A stretch of DNA of 64,000 nt from Acestrorhynchus altus (taxonomy: Eukaryota > Chordata > Actinopteri > Characiformes > Acestrorhynchidae): contig CM067519.1 in the NCBI GenBank assembly GCA_034509495.1, positions 27,733,241 through 27,797,240 of the forward strand, written 5' to 3'. Position 1 is the first letter of the stretch. Every line of letters starts with the position of its first letter. Below the pieces are notes generated by a model. It was not told the origin of the DNA, ran no database searches, and worked only from the letters and a program-made list of their open reading frames with translations. This document shows, one piece after another, positions 46,076 to 56,910 of this stretch. The position numbers and the translations under genes are program-made.

Positions 46076-48024
46076 TCACAGCACGACGCTGGCGGTGGCA
46101 CAGCGGTTGGTGGAGATTCCAATGCGACGTTTGCAAGTGAAGATCTTGTGCAGCTCGGTGCGGAAGCGGTCGTGCAGCCAGGCGTACAGGAATGGGTTGC
46201 AGCAGGACGAGCTCATGGCACACAGGTGGCACAACAGCTGGATTAGCAGGAAGTGGCGCTTGTCAATGAGGTGGATGTCGATGTCCCGCAGCACATTGAA
46301 GACATGGATGGGCAGCCAGCATACACCAAACGCCGCCACCACGAGCGACACCAGACGGAAGATCTTCCTCTTCCGGGCTCGCTGGGCCTTGGCCTGGTCC
46401 TGCGTCCGGTGCCCCGGCGCCACGCACTTCCTCAATTTGACAGAGATGCACAGGTAGGACACGCACACGGCTGACAGCGGCAGGATGTATGTGAGTAGCA
46501 GGGTACTGTAGGCGTAGACCAGCCGCTCTGTCTCCTGACCCAACCAGAATTCCTCGCAGATGGTCAGTTCTTCACCCTTGAACTCCACGTGGTAGGTGTG
46601 TGCCACGGCCGGGGCCACCAGCACGCAAGACAGCAACCAGATGCCTGAGAGAATGCACACGCATGCCACCATGGAGATCCGCTTCTTCAGGGGGTGCACA
46701 GTGGCGTAGTACCTGTGGAGGATTTGTGAGATTAACATTAAAACCAACTCACTGACCATCGAGACATGGATGAAGGTCCTCAATATAGGTCAGTGGTGCT
46801 AATGTTATGGCTGATTAGTGTATCAATCATAACATTTGGACCGCCTCCTTGTTTCTCCTCTCACTGTCCATTCTATCAGCTCCTCTGACCACACAGGAGC
46901 ACTGTGGTGGTCACGATGTTACGGCAGATCAGTGTATTTCTCAGATGATACAATCATAAACCGTGGAGGCTTGTCTATATTAGGAGCTCCAGGTCTCAGA
47001 TGGATTTCTCTTTGCCAGAAATGAAGAGGGTTTAGAAACTCCTCCATCTCCATCACACACAACGTGTGTGTTCCAAACCCCATCAGTCCGGCATACGTTT
47101 CCGAAGGTTTCTGGATCGTGAGTTCAAACCTCATTAAGGAGAAGAAAGAAGTGGTGAGGTCTTCACAGAGTGGAGGAAACCTTTTAAAACCAGCTTCAAA
47201 GCTGAACTGGGAAATCACATTCATAGGACCCCCACCCTTCCCATTCCCACTTCCACAGAGATAGCAGCCGTCCCCTAAAAGGGGGGGGGTTTCAAGGGAT
47301 CTTTTCATCTCTGGACTTTGACCCACATTACCTTCAGAACCTACAGTATAAAGGAGAAGTTTATTCAGTCTTGGCTTTTTAAGATTCCCAAATTTCACAA
47401 TTCTATTCAGAAATGTAAGTCTGTCTGTGAGCGGAATCTCAAGAGAATGTGGGTCATGCAGAAAGACAATGACCCTCAACACACCAGTGGTTCTTCCAAA
47501 GAATGTTTAAAGAAGTTAATGGTTTGGAATGGTCCAGTCAAAGTCCTGATCTGTAAATATCTCTGTAATTGACGGATGCAGTACACTCACCTGTCCACTG
47601 CGATAGCTGTGAGCGTGAACACGGAGACATAGACAGTGACTGGCTGGACGAGGAACACCAGGTAACACATGAAGCGTCCGAAGGCCCAGCCGTGTGGGTT
47701 GAAGGCGTAGGCCAGGGTGAAGGGCACGCAGGTCACACACATCAGCATGTCGGAGAAGGCCAGGTTACCGATGAAGAAGTTGGTGACGTTGTGCATCTTG
47801 CGTGAGCGGCAGATGACGTAGATGAGCAGGTAGTTTCCAAAAACACCCACCAGGACCACCAGCACGTAGCAGGGGATGATCATTGGTTTGAACCTCTGCA
47901 GCAGCTCCACATCTGCAAATGGGTAGCTTTGATTGGCTGAGCCATTCTGATCCACCTTCACTTCATAGACCTGACCTCTAGTGGCCTCCACGCTGACTGG
48001 CCAGTCACTGCCACTGCCGTCCAT
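46076..48024 (-). CDS. prlhr2: Prolactin-releasing peptide receptor (PRLHR2-type GPCR)
   Basis: Class A GPCR for RF-amide peptides of the PrRP/C-RFa group. Two exons, 48024-47591 and 46712-46076, give 356 residues. The intron splits the Arg codon of the DRY motif (residues 144-146). N-glycosylation sites are at N27 and N31. TM1 holds GVFGNYLLIYVI, and TM2-3 hold FIGNLAFSDMLMCVTCVPFT and QPVTVYVSVFTLTAIAVDRY. ECL2 has HTYHVEFKGEELTICEEFW, TM6 has CWLPIHVFN and TM7 has NPFLY. The C-terminus ends SVVL, close to the PDZ-binding SVVI I recall for mammalian PRLHR. The start ATG (minus context CCACAGCATGG) is good. NPY receptors are the nearest alternative, but ECL2 and TM3 match PRLHR. The neighbours brf2 and adrb3 suggest the PRLHR2 paralogue. 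Confidence 0.88.
46795..46942. mobile_element. Terminal pieces of the 606-bp inverted-repeat element (prlhr2 intron)
   Basis: A head-to-tail pair of the element's termini: GTTATGGCTGATTAGTGTAT, then CATAACATTTGGACCGCCTC through CTATCAGCTCCTCTGACCAC, ending GGTCACGATGTTACGGCAG. The centre has been lost. Confidence 0.75.
47425..47565 (+). mobile_element. Tc1/mariner 3' fragment (prlhr2 intron)
   Basis: The + strand encodes VMQKDNDPQHTSGSSKECLK then a WPSQSPDL-like remnant: the second catalytic Asp block and the region before DDE. Fragments of the same lineage are at 49140-49345 and, inverted, at 62330-62765. Confidence 0.8.
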
Positions 48025-48416
48025 GCTGTGGTCTGTCTGTCTCTGTGGGACTGATTACAGAACTTCACATTATTAAAGGTGAACCCAGTCCCACCTTCCA
48101 CCCTTCTCACCACCCCACCCATCACCCCTCTCTCTCCAACCATCCCACCAAACCCCTCCTCCACTTCCCACCATGCCCATCCCTGAGACGGGACCGTCCT
48201 GCTGTACGTGGTCTATTCGCAGAGACACGCTGTGAAACAGGGTTACAGTGATCTGACAGCAGTGAGGTGTGAGATCTAGAACAATTACACAACAGCGTCA
48301 CTAATGTGTTATTTCACATTTACTCTGCAGAGAGTGATTTTTGGAGTGATGGATTCATGTTTTTAGGTGAGTGTTCAGAATAATAAAGACAGGTGATGCA
48401 GACGAGAGAGATTTAC

Positions 48417-48540
48417 CTGAACAGCAGAGTCTGCACTGCTCAGCCCGGGAGAACTCGCACAGAACCGCAGAACCTCCAGATCTCCAGAAGATCCAGAGAA
48501 ACAGAGACACAGAAGCTCCTCGGCTTATAATGGCCCCAAC
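48417..48540 (-). promoter_or_regulatory. Candidate TATA promoter and non-coding exon 1 of prlhr2
   Basis: On the - strand a TATA-like CCATTATAAGCC (about 48534-48523) is followed by a plausible leader exon ending at the donor CAG|GTAAAT (exon end 48417). An acceptor (CCCACAG) just before the ATG at 48024 would complete the leader splice. A 60-bp CA tract sits directly upstream at 48577-48640. Confidence 0.5.
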
Positions 48541-48574
48541 TCCAGCTCAGCTCACACACAAGCAGGAGGAGTAC

Positions 48575-48576
<2 letters not shown>

Positions 48577-48640
<64 letters not shown>
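48577..48640. repeat. (CA)n microsatellite
   Basis: Just upstream of the candidate prlhr2 TATA box. A (CT)n, C-run and (CA)n compound tract follows at 48678-48745. Confidence 0.97.
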
Positions 48641-48644
<4 letters not shown>

Positions 48645-49139
48645 CTCAATCCAGCCAGCATCCTCAATAACATACCTCCTCTCTCTCTCTCTCTCTCTCT
48701 CCCCCCCCCCCCTCTCTCTCACTCACACACACACACACACACACAGTCCTAGGTGGATATTAAAGCATTCCTATGCTGTGGTCTTACAGCCTCAGAGAGT
48801 TCAGTGATGTATTCTGTGCTCATTTTTCTAAATAAATAATTAAAATCCACAGAAATCAGAGATAATTTCATTCATTTTATCATTAATTTAATCATCTGTT
48901 GAATGAATTGAATCTATATTTGCATTATTTTGTACATTTTTTTTACTTTAAAGCACTTTGTCCTTCTGATGTCGTGGCAGAGATGTTGGATGAGAAACCG
49001 TCTGAGACTCTGTCTGGAGTAGTTGTTCCACCGCAGCTCTGCAGGAATTCTCTTTAGAGACGAATTCAGTCCAGAGTGACTTTACTCGGTAACTCTGTCA
49101 TTGCGTTCAGTCGGGTCCGGTCATATTATTCACCTGGAC

Positions 49140-49345
49140 GGTTTGACATTATTGATGGAACAATGAATTCTGAATTATAGAAACAGGTTTTAATGGAAAA
49201 CATCAGGACATCTGTCTCTGAGCTGAGAGAATGTGGGCCATGCAGAAAGACAACAACCTTCAGCACACAAGTCGTTCTAAGAAGAATGAAGTTAAGGTTC
49301 TGGAATGACCCAGTCGAAGTCCTGACCTTAGTCCAGTAGAAATGT
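49140..49345 (+). mobile_element. Tc1/mariner 3' fragment
   Basis: Shares TGATGGAACAATGAATTCTG, GAATGTGGGCCATGCAGAAA and GACCTTAGTCCAGTAGAAAT with the fragment at 62330-62765 (opposite strand). It covers the same DNDPQHT-type catalytic block, now with several changes. Confidence 0.75.
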
Positions 49346-50204
49346 TGAAATCACTGTAGGTTCGAATGGTTTTAGACAGAAAACCACAGTAATAAACAGA
49401 CGTCGATATTTTAAAGTCCTTTAATATGATCAATAACATTTTATACATTTTGAAATATATATTAAAAAATGAATTAATAATCTGCAGAAAGTGTAACTGA
49501 GTCTAACGGGATGCTCTCATCCCTCGTGAACTGCTGGACAGTATTTAATTAAAGTGGACTTTGCTGTAAAATACTGTTTACTGTTGCTGTCCTTCATCAG
49601 TGGAGGGTCTGAGTGATGACCCTGAGTTTCTCATCCACCAAATTAAAAGTCTGCAGTGATGCAAAAATAAGCATAAATAAATAAATAAAACAAAAGTCTG
49701 TGTTTTTATTGTGCAGGTGAGAGTTTTTTATTTATTCCATAACATTTGTCTTTGTCTTTGCGGTCATTTGATCTGGACTTCTTATTTCAGCAATCTCACA
49801 AAGTGCTCCATAAAAAAGTGCAGTTGGACGAACCAGCGTCGGGCAGGTAGATCAGACCTGCTCTGAATGCTGGATCACGACTTACTTTAACGCTTTAGAA
49901 AGCAGTTTCAGTGGGAAAGTGGAAATACATTCTTCTATTCACAATATAATTCAATTCATTTAATGTTGATTGTGTTTGATGATGAATTTATTCAAACTCC
50001 ACACTGAATATTTGAATCATCTCAGATTCTGGATTTCTGATTTTAATGAGCTTTAAACAAAACTGATCAACAGAGAAACTCAAAGGTTTGAAATACTTTA
50101 CGGTTCTATGAAAGTGTTTACAGCAGATCAAAGGTATTTCAGGTCCAGAAAGTCACAGAAGAATTGTGTTCAGAGTGTGAAGGTTCAATTAGCAGGTAAG
50201 AGCA

Positions 50205-50470
50205 CAGTTCTGCTCAAAATACTGCAATGAACACAACATTATGGGGGACAAACCAGAGTTCAAAAGAGGACAAACTGTTGGTGCATGTCTTGCTGGCGCA
50301 TCTGTGACCAAGACAGCAAGTCTTTGTGATGTATCAAGAGCCACGGTATCCAGGGTAACGTCAGCACCACCAAGAAGGACCAACCACATCCAACAGGATT
50401 AACTGTGGACGTAAGAGGACGCTGTCTGAAAGGGACGTTGGGGTGTTAACCCGGATTGTATCCAAAAATA
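50205..50470 (+). mobile_element. Tc1-like transposase 5' fragment
   Basis: Translates to EFKRGQTVGACLAGASVTKT followed by ASLCDVSRATVSRVTS, the paired-like helix-turn-helix of a Tc1-family transposase, then stops. The catalytic domain is absent. A lineage distinct from the other fragments. Confidence 0.82.
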
Positions 50471-52064
50471 TAATATAAATTGTTTTGCAATATTTTAATT
50501 TTTGAGATGCACTAATGAAAGTTTGGTCATTATTTAAACTAAATATTTGAGGAAAATAAGTGACAGTTCGAGAGTTAAGACATCAATGTTTTGACGAAAG
50601 TGAAAAAATCTTTATTGTATTGAATGAATCGTCTTAAATCCAATTCTATATTTAATAAATCTCGATTTGTGATCAGTAATGATGATAAAAGATGATCAAA
50701 CTCAGTGTAAAGTCATGTGATCTAAATTTGGCTTATTCTGTAATTAATTGTTCTTTAACGTATTTCTTGAAAAACACAATCAATGTATTAAATCGTTTGA
50801 CTGTATGAAAACATAAACGATTAGAATATTGTTACTCTGATCTCAGAAGGAGAGAAATTCGATATTTAAACTGGATTGAAGCCCGTTATCTAAACAGAGC
50901 GATGGAAGAGTATTTCTGCTGTCTGGAGGAAACCGGCCGCTGTATCAGACTGAGGTGATCGTTGTTGTTTACTGAATATTGTTTATTGTTTACTGAATAT
51001 TGTTTATTGTTTACTGAATATTGTTCTCTCTGTTCTGGTAAAAGACCTGTGTGGAGGTTGATGTCACCCTGTTCCCTGAGATCCCGAGGGTCATCGATGT
51101 GTCTAGACAGGTGGGACTGGTGTGCAGTGATGCTCTGACGGTGGCGTATGAAGACCACAGGTCCAGATCTTCAGCACTGATGGTCAGATGGTTGATCTGG
51201 TCTCAGGTGCTCATCTATATTCAGTGTGGAGGTTGATCTTATCCTGAAAGCAGCTCATGTCCATGTTGGTCTTTCTGCAGGGTTGGTGTTGCCGTAGGTC
51301 GGGATCAGCTGTGTGGATTAATGGTCACTTCAGCATCTCGATGTCCTGCAGAAGAGAGCTTTAATGAGATGTTTGGTTGGGTTAAAGCACCTTTAATCAC
51401 ACTGATGTAACTTGTTCTGGCTCCAAGTAGCAGTTTTTTTCCTGTAGGTCTGAGTGAGATACAACCACACGTGGTGCAACAGTAACCACTTGAGGTGCCT
51501 GGGATACCATAGTAAACCCCTAGGTATGTTATCGTGCCCACCTCGCAAGTACTTAACAAGAGGATAACGTCCACCTAACACACTACTACTAAACAACACC
51601 ACGGCAACGACTTAGAAACACCGTAGAAACACCATAGGAACCCCTTAGCAAAACCATAGAAACCACTTAACAACAGAATGGAAACCACCAAACAGCACCA
51701 TAGAAACACCATCAGGTTTGTATTAATAATCTTGGTTATGAACGCAGGCGGCTGTTTATGCAGTTCATTGTTTAGAAAAGACACACGTCCTGTCTGAACG
51801 GCGGTTGTGCTGCATCAGCAGCTCTGATGCTTGTTTGTTGGTCTGCTGTGTAACACACGGAGGAAGAATCAGTTCCTACAGCTACAATGCAGCGGCACTT
51901 CAGACCACATCTGCCTCCCACTCACAGCGCAACAGCGTGAGAAAATCATGCATGTGGCTTTCCCAGCCACAGACTGCTCCCAACACCGATACGGAGACAA
52001 CACGCTTCTCCTTTCACGAATGAGCACAATTAAAGACCCCAAACCATCATAACACACATTTTCT

Positions 52065-52330
52065 ACACCCACCCATTCAGCCTACAGCATTTTAGCCCCA
52101 CCCATTCAGCCTACAGCATTTTAGCCCCACCCATTCAGCCTATAGCACTTTAGCCCCACCCATTCAGTCTATAGCATTTTAGCCCCACCCATTCAGCCTA
52201 TAGCACTTTAGCCCCACCCATTCAGCCTATAGCACTTTAGCTCCACCCATTCAGCCTACAGCATTTTAGCCCCACCCATTCAGCCTATAGCTCTTTAGCT
52301 CCACCCATTCAGTCTATAGCAGTTTAGACC
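52065..52330. repeat. Minisatellite, about 31-bp unit, just downstream of the adrb3 stop
   Basis: About eight copies of CCCACCCATTCAGCCTATAG then CACTTTAG. If transcribed it would lie in the adrb3 3' UTR (minus strand), about 40 bp after the stop codon. Confidence 0.92.
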
Positions 52331-52369
52331 CTAAATGAACTGAGCGTTTTACTTACGTTGAGCCCCGTT

Positions 52370-54578
52370 TCAGAGCCCCACAACGTCACTCTGAGGTTGC
52401 GTGGTTTCTGCTCGGTCACTCTGCAGAAAGGCCTTTTGTTCTGAGCAGCACACCCTCACTGGACCGAATCTGGAGAGGCAGGGGCAGCGCAGCCTGAGCT
52501 GCTCATACACGTCCACCAGGCTCACCTCTCTGGGCTTCAGGAGGCTGTGGAAGGCTGTGCGGTAGTCGGAGCTGTGGCAGTAGATGATGGGGTTCAGGCC
52601 GGAGTTTATGTATCCCAGCCAGTTCAGCAGCTTCATGGTTCTCTGCAGGTCATTGTGGTTCTCCTGTGACACTGTTTCATTGGAACGTTTCTCCATAAAT
52701 GCCACCATGACGTTGGCCACAAAGAAGGGCAGCCAGCACAGCGTGAAGGCGCCCATGATGAGGCCCAGTGTCTTCAGGGCCCTGTGCTGGTGGACAATGT
52801 GTCCAGTTGACTTTCGAGCTTGGCTCCGGACCAGTTCGGACGCTCCTGTGTTGATATGGAGACATTACAATCAACTGCCAATAAATGACAAATTATGCAA
52901 ACAACTGTTCCTGAAGAAAACATGGAATGTCTGTGCATCTTAAGCGGTTCCCAATTCCAGGGAATGCTAGGCTGTTGCTATGTGGTCACTTTGATATTTC
53001 AGGTGGTTTCTATGGTGTTCCAGTTGGTTGCTAATTTAGTTGCATTGGTGTTTCTAGGTGTTTGCTGTGATATCTCAGGAGGTTTCTACGGTGGTGCTAA
53101 GGGTTTGTAATATGCTGCTTAGTGGTTGCTGTGGTATTGCTATGTGCTATCCATGGTATTCCAGGTGGTTGCCATGGTGCTGTAAAGTTGTTATAGTGTT
53201 GCAAGGTACTATGGTATCCCTGGTGGTTGCTATGGGGGTGACAGGTGGTTGTCATAGTATTCTAGGTGGTTACTGTATTGGCTTGAAAAAGTATTCATAC
53301 CCTTGAACTTTCCACATTTATTCATCTTACATCCGAAGACAAACACACAGCAGCAGGTCATTTTGGAAGGATTTTGGCAGAACTGCATACCTACCACAAC
53401 ATGACCGTCCACCTAAACTGACAGCCCAGGCAAGGAGGACACTAACTAGAGAAGATGCCAAGAGATGCATGATCACTCTGGAGGAACTGCAGAGATCCAC
53501 AGCTCAGGTGGGAGAATCTGTCCACAGGACAACTTTTAGTCATGTTCTCCACAAATCTGGTTCTAAAGAACCTTTTCACTGTCCATTACATGCTACTGTG
53601 TTTAAGGGGTATGATTACTTTTTCAAGGCTCTGTATTTGGCTCGGTAGAGTACTGAACCATTATACGGCACTATGACTCTATGACTGCATCGTGAAGATG
53701 CTGCTGACCCTACCTGTAGACACGTCCTCACTGAACCGTTGATCTTCACTGCACCTGAAACGCTTACTTTCCCTAAGGATCATCTTCACCTGCCGAGTTG
53801 TGATCACAAACACCTGCCCGTACACGAAGAGCATCACCAGCAGAGGAATGTAGAAAGAGACGATGGAGGAGATGATGGCGTAGGTCTTGTTGGGTATGAA
53901 GTCACAGCACCTTGGTTCCTCATAGCAGTCTTTGGCTTTGACAGACATGTTGATGTTAGTGACTGAATAACCGCCCATTATGGGGACAAAGGAGACCAGG
54001 ACAGATATTGTCCACACGGTGCAGACAATGAACCGGGCTCTCCACTTATCCAGCAGAGCCTTGTACCTGTAAGGACAGGCATATTTACCTCAAAAGACAA
54101 ATTCTGAACAACAAATGAAGCAAATAAGCTCTAAACCCCTGGATATCAGTGTTGGTTTTGATGTGTGAGTTCTCAGGTTCTAGTGGTTCCTGGAATTCGT
54201 TACGTACCGCAGTGGTCTGGTGACAGCCACGTATCTGTCCATAGCGATGGCGCAGAGCGTCTGAGTGCTTGCAGTCACACACAGGACATCCACTGAGGTC
54301 CAGAGATCGCAGGCCGTCTTCCCGAGCAGCCAGTTTCCGGCCACCAGCATGGAGGAGCTCAAGGGCTGGACCACACATCCCACAATGAGGTCGGCACAGG
54401 CCAGAGATACGATGAATACGCTGGTGGTGTTCTGGAGATGAGGGGTTCGCATCACAGCCACGATCACCAGGAGATTTCCAGCCATGGTCACAAAAATAAC
54501 AATTATTAGGGGCAGGACCATGAGAGGTGGCACTGGAGTGTGGTACGGATTCAGGACCGAGCTGTTGAAGGTGCTCAT
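52370..54578 (-). CDS. adrb3: Beta-3-type adrenergic receptor
   Basis: Catecholamine-binding, Gs-coupled class A receptor. Three coding exons, 54578-54208, 54066-53714 and 52845-52370, give 399 residues. An N-glycosylation site is at N5. The TM3 amine-binding Asp is D97 (LWTSVDVLCVTAS), and DRY is at 114-116. ECL2 carries CYEEPRCCDF as in beta receptors. TM5 has SSIVSFYIPLLVMLFVYG, TM6 FTLCWLPFFVANVM and TM7 NWLGYINSGLNPIIY. The C-tail has cysteines for palmitoylation (LRCPCLS). Subtype 3 is inferred from the neighbours brf2 and rab11fip1, since ADRB3 sits beside them in mammals; sequence alone supports only a beta receptor. The introns (phase 2 in the Arg codon of PLRY, phase 1 in ICL3) are unlike intronless ADRB1 and ADRB2. 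Confidence 0.87.
53281..53632. mobile_element. Non-autonomous inverted-repeat DNA transposon (adrb3 intron 2)
   Basis: The left end GCTTGAAAAAGTATTCATAC and the right end GTATGATTACTTTTTCAAGG are imperfect inverted repeats about 350 bp apart. The interior retains Tc1-like phrases (CTGGAGGAACTGCAGAGATC, GAATCTGTCCACAGGAC) with no ORF. It looks like a deletion derivative of a Tc1/mariner element. Confidence 0.82.
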
Positions 54579-54689
54579 TTTCTGAAAAACACAGGATGGT
54601 GTTGAATGAATACAGGTACTCAGGTTTTCAGAAGACCCTTCTTTATCATTTTGGAAACAGTCCTATATTCTGTGTGTCCTGCTTGGGGA

Positions 54690-55400
54690 AGTGTATCATG
54701 AGCAACGGAGGTTTCTGAGGAGCTCAGAAGAAGAGCTGATGATGCTCATCAGACTGGAAAAGGTTACAGAAGGAGAGTTTGGACTCCACCGGATCCACAG
54801 TCAGACAGACTGTGTACAAATGGAGGAGATTCAGGACCATTATTAGCCTCCACCATCAAAGATCACACCAAGCGCATGGTGTGTAACAGTCCACCATCTC
54901 ACAAAGGAACCCAAGAGAACTTCTAAGCAACTGAAGGCCTTTCTTACATTGGTTAATGTTAATGTGCATGAGTCCACCATCAGGAGAACGGTGAAGAACA
55001 GTGTTGGCAGGGCTGCACGGAGAAGCTGCTGGATAGGACAGTTTGGAGAAGTCAGAAGACTATTCGAACAATGTTTTGTGGATGAATGAGACCAAAACAG
55101 ATTTGTGTTCCAGTATAAAACCTTCTGCCATCTGTGAAACACGATGGTGGTAGTAGCATGATTTTGGCCTGTTTTGCTGCATCTGGGCCAGGACGGTTTG
55201 TCATCATTGATGGAACCTGAATTCTCAGTTATACCAGCAGATTCTGAAGGACAAACTGGACTAAAATGAGTTGCTGCTGATACTGAAAACAGAGGGTCAC
55301 ACACTTTTACCCTCACAGACATCAAACACTGATCATTTTCATCAGTAAATCAATGAGTAAACATTTGTTTGATTTGGTTCCTGATCTACTTTTAGGAATC
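54690..55400 (+). mobile_element. Degenerate Tc1/mariner transposon (adrb3 5' UTR intron)
   Basis: The + strand keeps diverged transposase-like phrases in order (KDHTKRMVCNSPPSHKG; VKHDGGSSMILACFAASGP, about 55135-55195; VIIDGT). Stops and frameshifts are frequent. The HDGGSSMILACF block matches the conserved GGG(N/S)VMVWGCF region. Confidence 0.75.
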
Positions 55401-55433
55401 TGATGAAGTTTTAGCTCAAATTTGATGTTTCAC

Positions 55434-55472
<39 letters not shown>

Positions 55473-55479
55473 CAACAAC

Positions 55480-55522
<43 letters not shown>

Positions 55523-55546
55523 ATAATAATAATAATCATAATAATC

Positions 55547-55620
<74 letters not shown>

Positions 55621-55636
55621 CATAATCATAATGCAA

Positions 55637-55667
<31 letters not shown>

Positions 55668-55705
55668 AAGAAGAAGAAGAAGAATATTAATAATAATAAT
55701 AATAA
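55434..55705. repeat. Compound microsatellite (AAT)n-(AAC)n-(AAT)n-(AAG)n-(AAT)n
   Basis: About 270 bp of trinucleotide repeat with occasional ATC interruptions and an (AAG) block at 55640-55683. It creates poly-Ile/poly-Tyr false ORFs on the - strand. Confidence 0.97.
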
Positions 55706-56348
55706 TAAAACAACAGATTGTTTACAGTCGGCATTAAAGAGCACAGAAGTCCGAGTTGTTCTCCGGAACATGTTCTGAGAATAAATAATCAGTCAAACTG
55801 CTGCTTTACTTCAGCATCATTAAGTTCTAATGAAGAATATGATCATAATTAAGCTGATTACTGAAAAAAAACAACGTTGAATTACTTTTAAGGTTTAGAG
55901 GCTGCAGTTCAGTTCACTCTTAAGAATTAAGGGTTAATAACACAGGGTTTTCTGTTTCTTCATAATATCTGATCATATTTCTATTATTTAAGGAGCCCTG
56001 AAAGCCGTGACCCTCCCACGGGACTGGAAAAATGAATTCGGTTTGAATACAATCATATAAAATTTAGACAGAAAGTGATTTTTATCTAAAAACAAAACAA
56101 AAGGAGCTCGTTATCGCAAGTGACCCATGTTTAGTCCAAAAGCAAGGTTCTGATGACACGAAATATTGAATAAATTCCTATTTTCTGAGTAAAATCACAT
56201 TCGGGGTGATTTTTAAACATGCACTGTTGGACGATTGCTGATTACAGCCGAAGAGGAGGTTTAACATGGTAAAGAACAGTCATCCAGCACATCTGACCCC
56301 ATAGTTCCCCTACAGCAGTGTGATCTCTGACAGTGAAAGGAGACTTAC

Positions 56349-56405
56349 CGGGCTGCTGACGGTCTCATAGCAACAGTCCTCCCTCAGCCTCACTTTTATT
56401 GAGCT
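56349..56405 (-). promoter_or_regulatory. Candidate TATA promoter and non-coding exon 1 of adrb3
   Basis: On the - strand a TATA-like CAATAAAAGTG (about 56401-56391) precedes a short leader ending CAGCAGCCCG|GTAAGTCTCC (exon end 56349). It would splice to the acceptor TTTTTCAG three bases before the ATG at 54578, giving a 1.8-kb leader intron. Confidence 0.45.
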
Positions 56406-56689
56406 GTGTCGACAGAAGTGAGCATCTGGGCTTATCTGCCATCGTTATCCAGAAGAGTGAGTGAGAGTGATCAGTTTGCCAGACACTGTTGTGTGACCAG
56501 AGCTGTGGTATGTACACAGTGTTCTAATTTCACATCTCTACATCCTGTGGTTTCTCACCCTGAGACGTTCAGCAGTTTGAGGACACTGACTGAAGTTCAC
56601 TCAGCAGACAACATCTGCTGCCACTCAGCTCCACCAGTGAAGCATTTTTAACATTAGTCGGATTTTTGCAGCCCTTCTCATTCAGCATT

Positions 56690-56910
56690 CGGCTACTTTG
56701 AGTTACACACAGCTGTCTAGAACCTGTAGAGAAGAACTGCCAATAGATTAGGACTCTCTGGAGCAGATAAACACACATGACTCTATTGTCTCCATGTCTA
56801 ATAGCAGGTGTGGACTAGAGGGTATAAAGACCCCCAGCATTGAGCTGTGGAGCAGTGGAACTGTGTTCTCTGGAATGATGGAGCTCCATCCAGGAGTTGG
56901 GGATCATCCA
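56690..56910 (+). mobile_element. Partial inverted-repeat element
   Basis: Shares the CCTGTAGAGAAGAACTGCCA phrase with the complete element at 43078-43360 and the internal block GGTGTGGACTAGAGGGTAT with the inverted copy at 41120-41440. Termini are not clear. Confidence 0.72.

Larger units (their letters stand above)
48750..52330. other. Intergenic stretch between prlhr2 and adrb3
   Basis: AT-rich, with no gene recognised. It contains Tc1 fragments (49140-49345 and 50205-50470), a 22-bp tandem repeat TTGTTTATTGTTTACTGAATAT (three copies, about 50965-51026), a block of the GGTTGCTATGG family (51480-51715, reverse orientation) and the minisatellite at 52065-52330. Confidence 0.55.

Noticed and set aside
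46919..47482. 187-codon - strand ORF in the prlhr2 intron
   Set aside because: Antisense to a Tc1 fragment; no domain, and it lies wholly between the two prlhr2 exons.
55411..55771. Poly-Ile and poly-Tyr ORFs on the - strand
   Set aside because: Translation of the trinucleotide microsatellite at 55434-55705.
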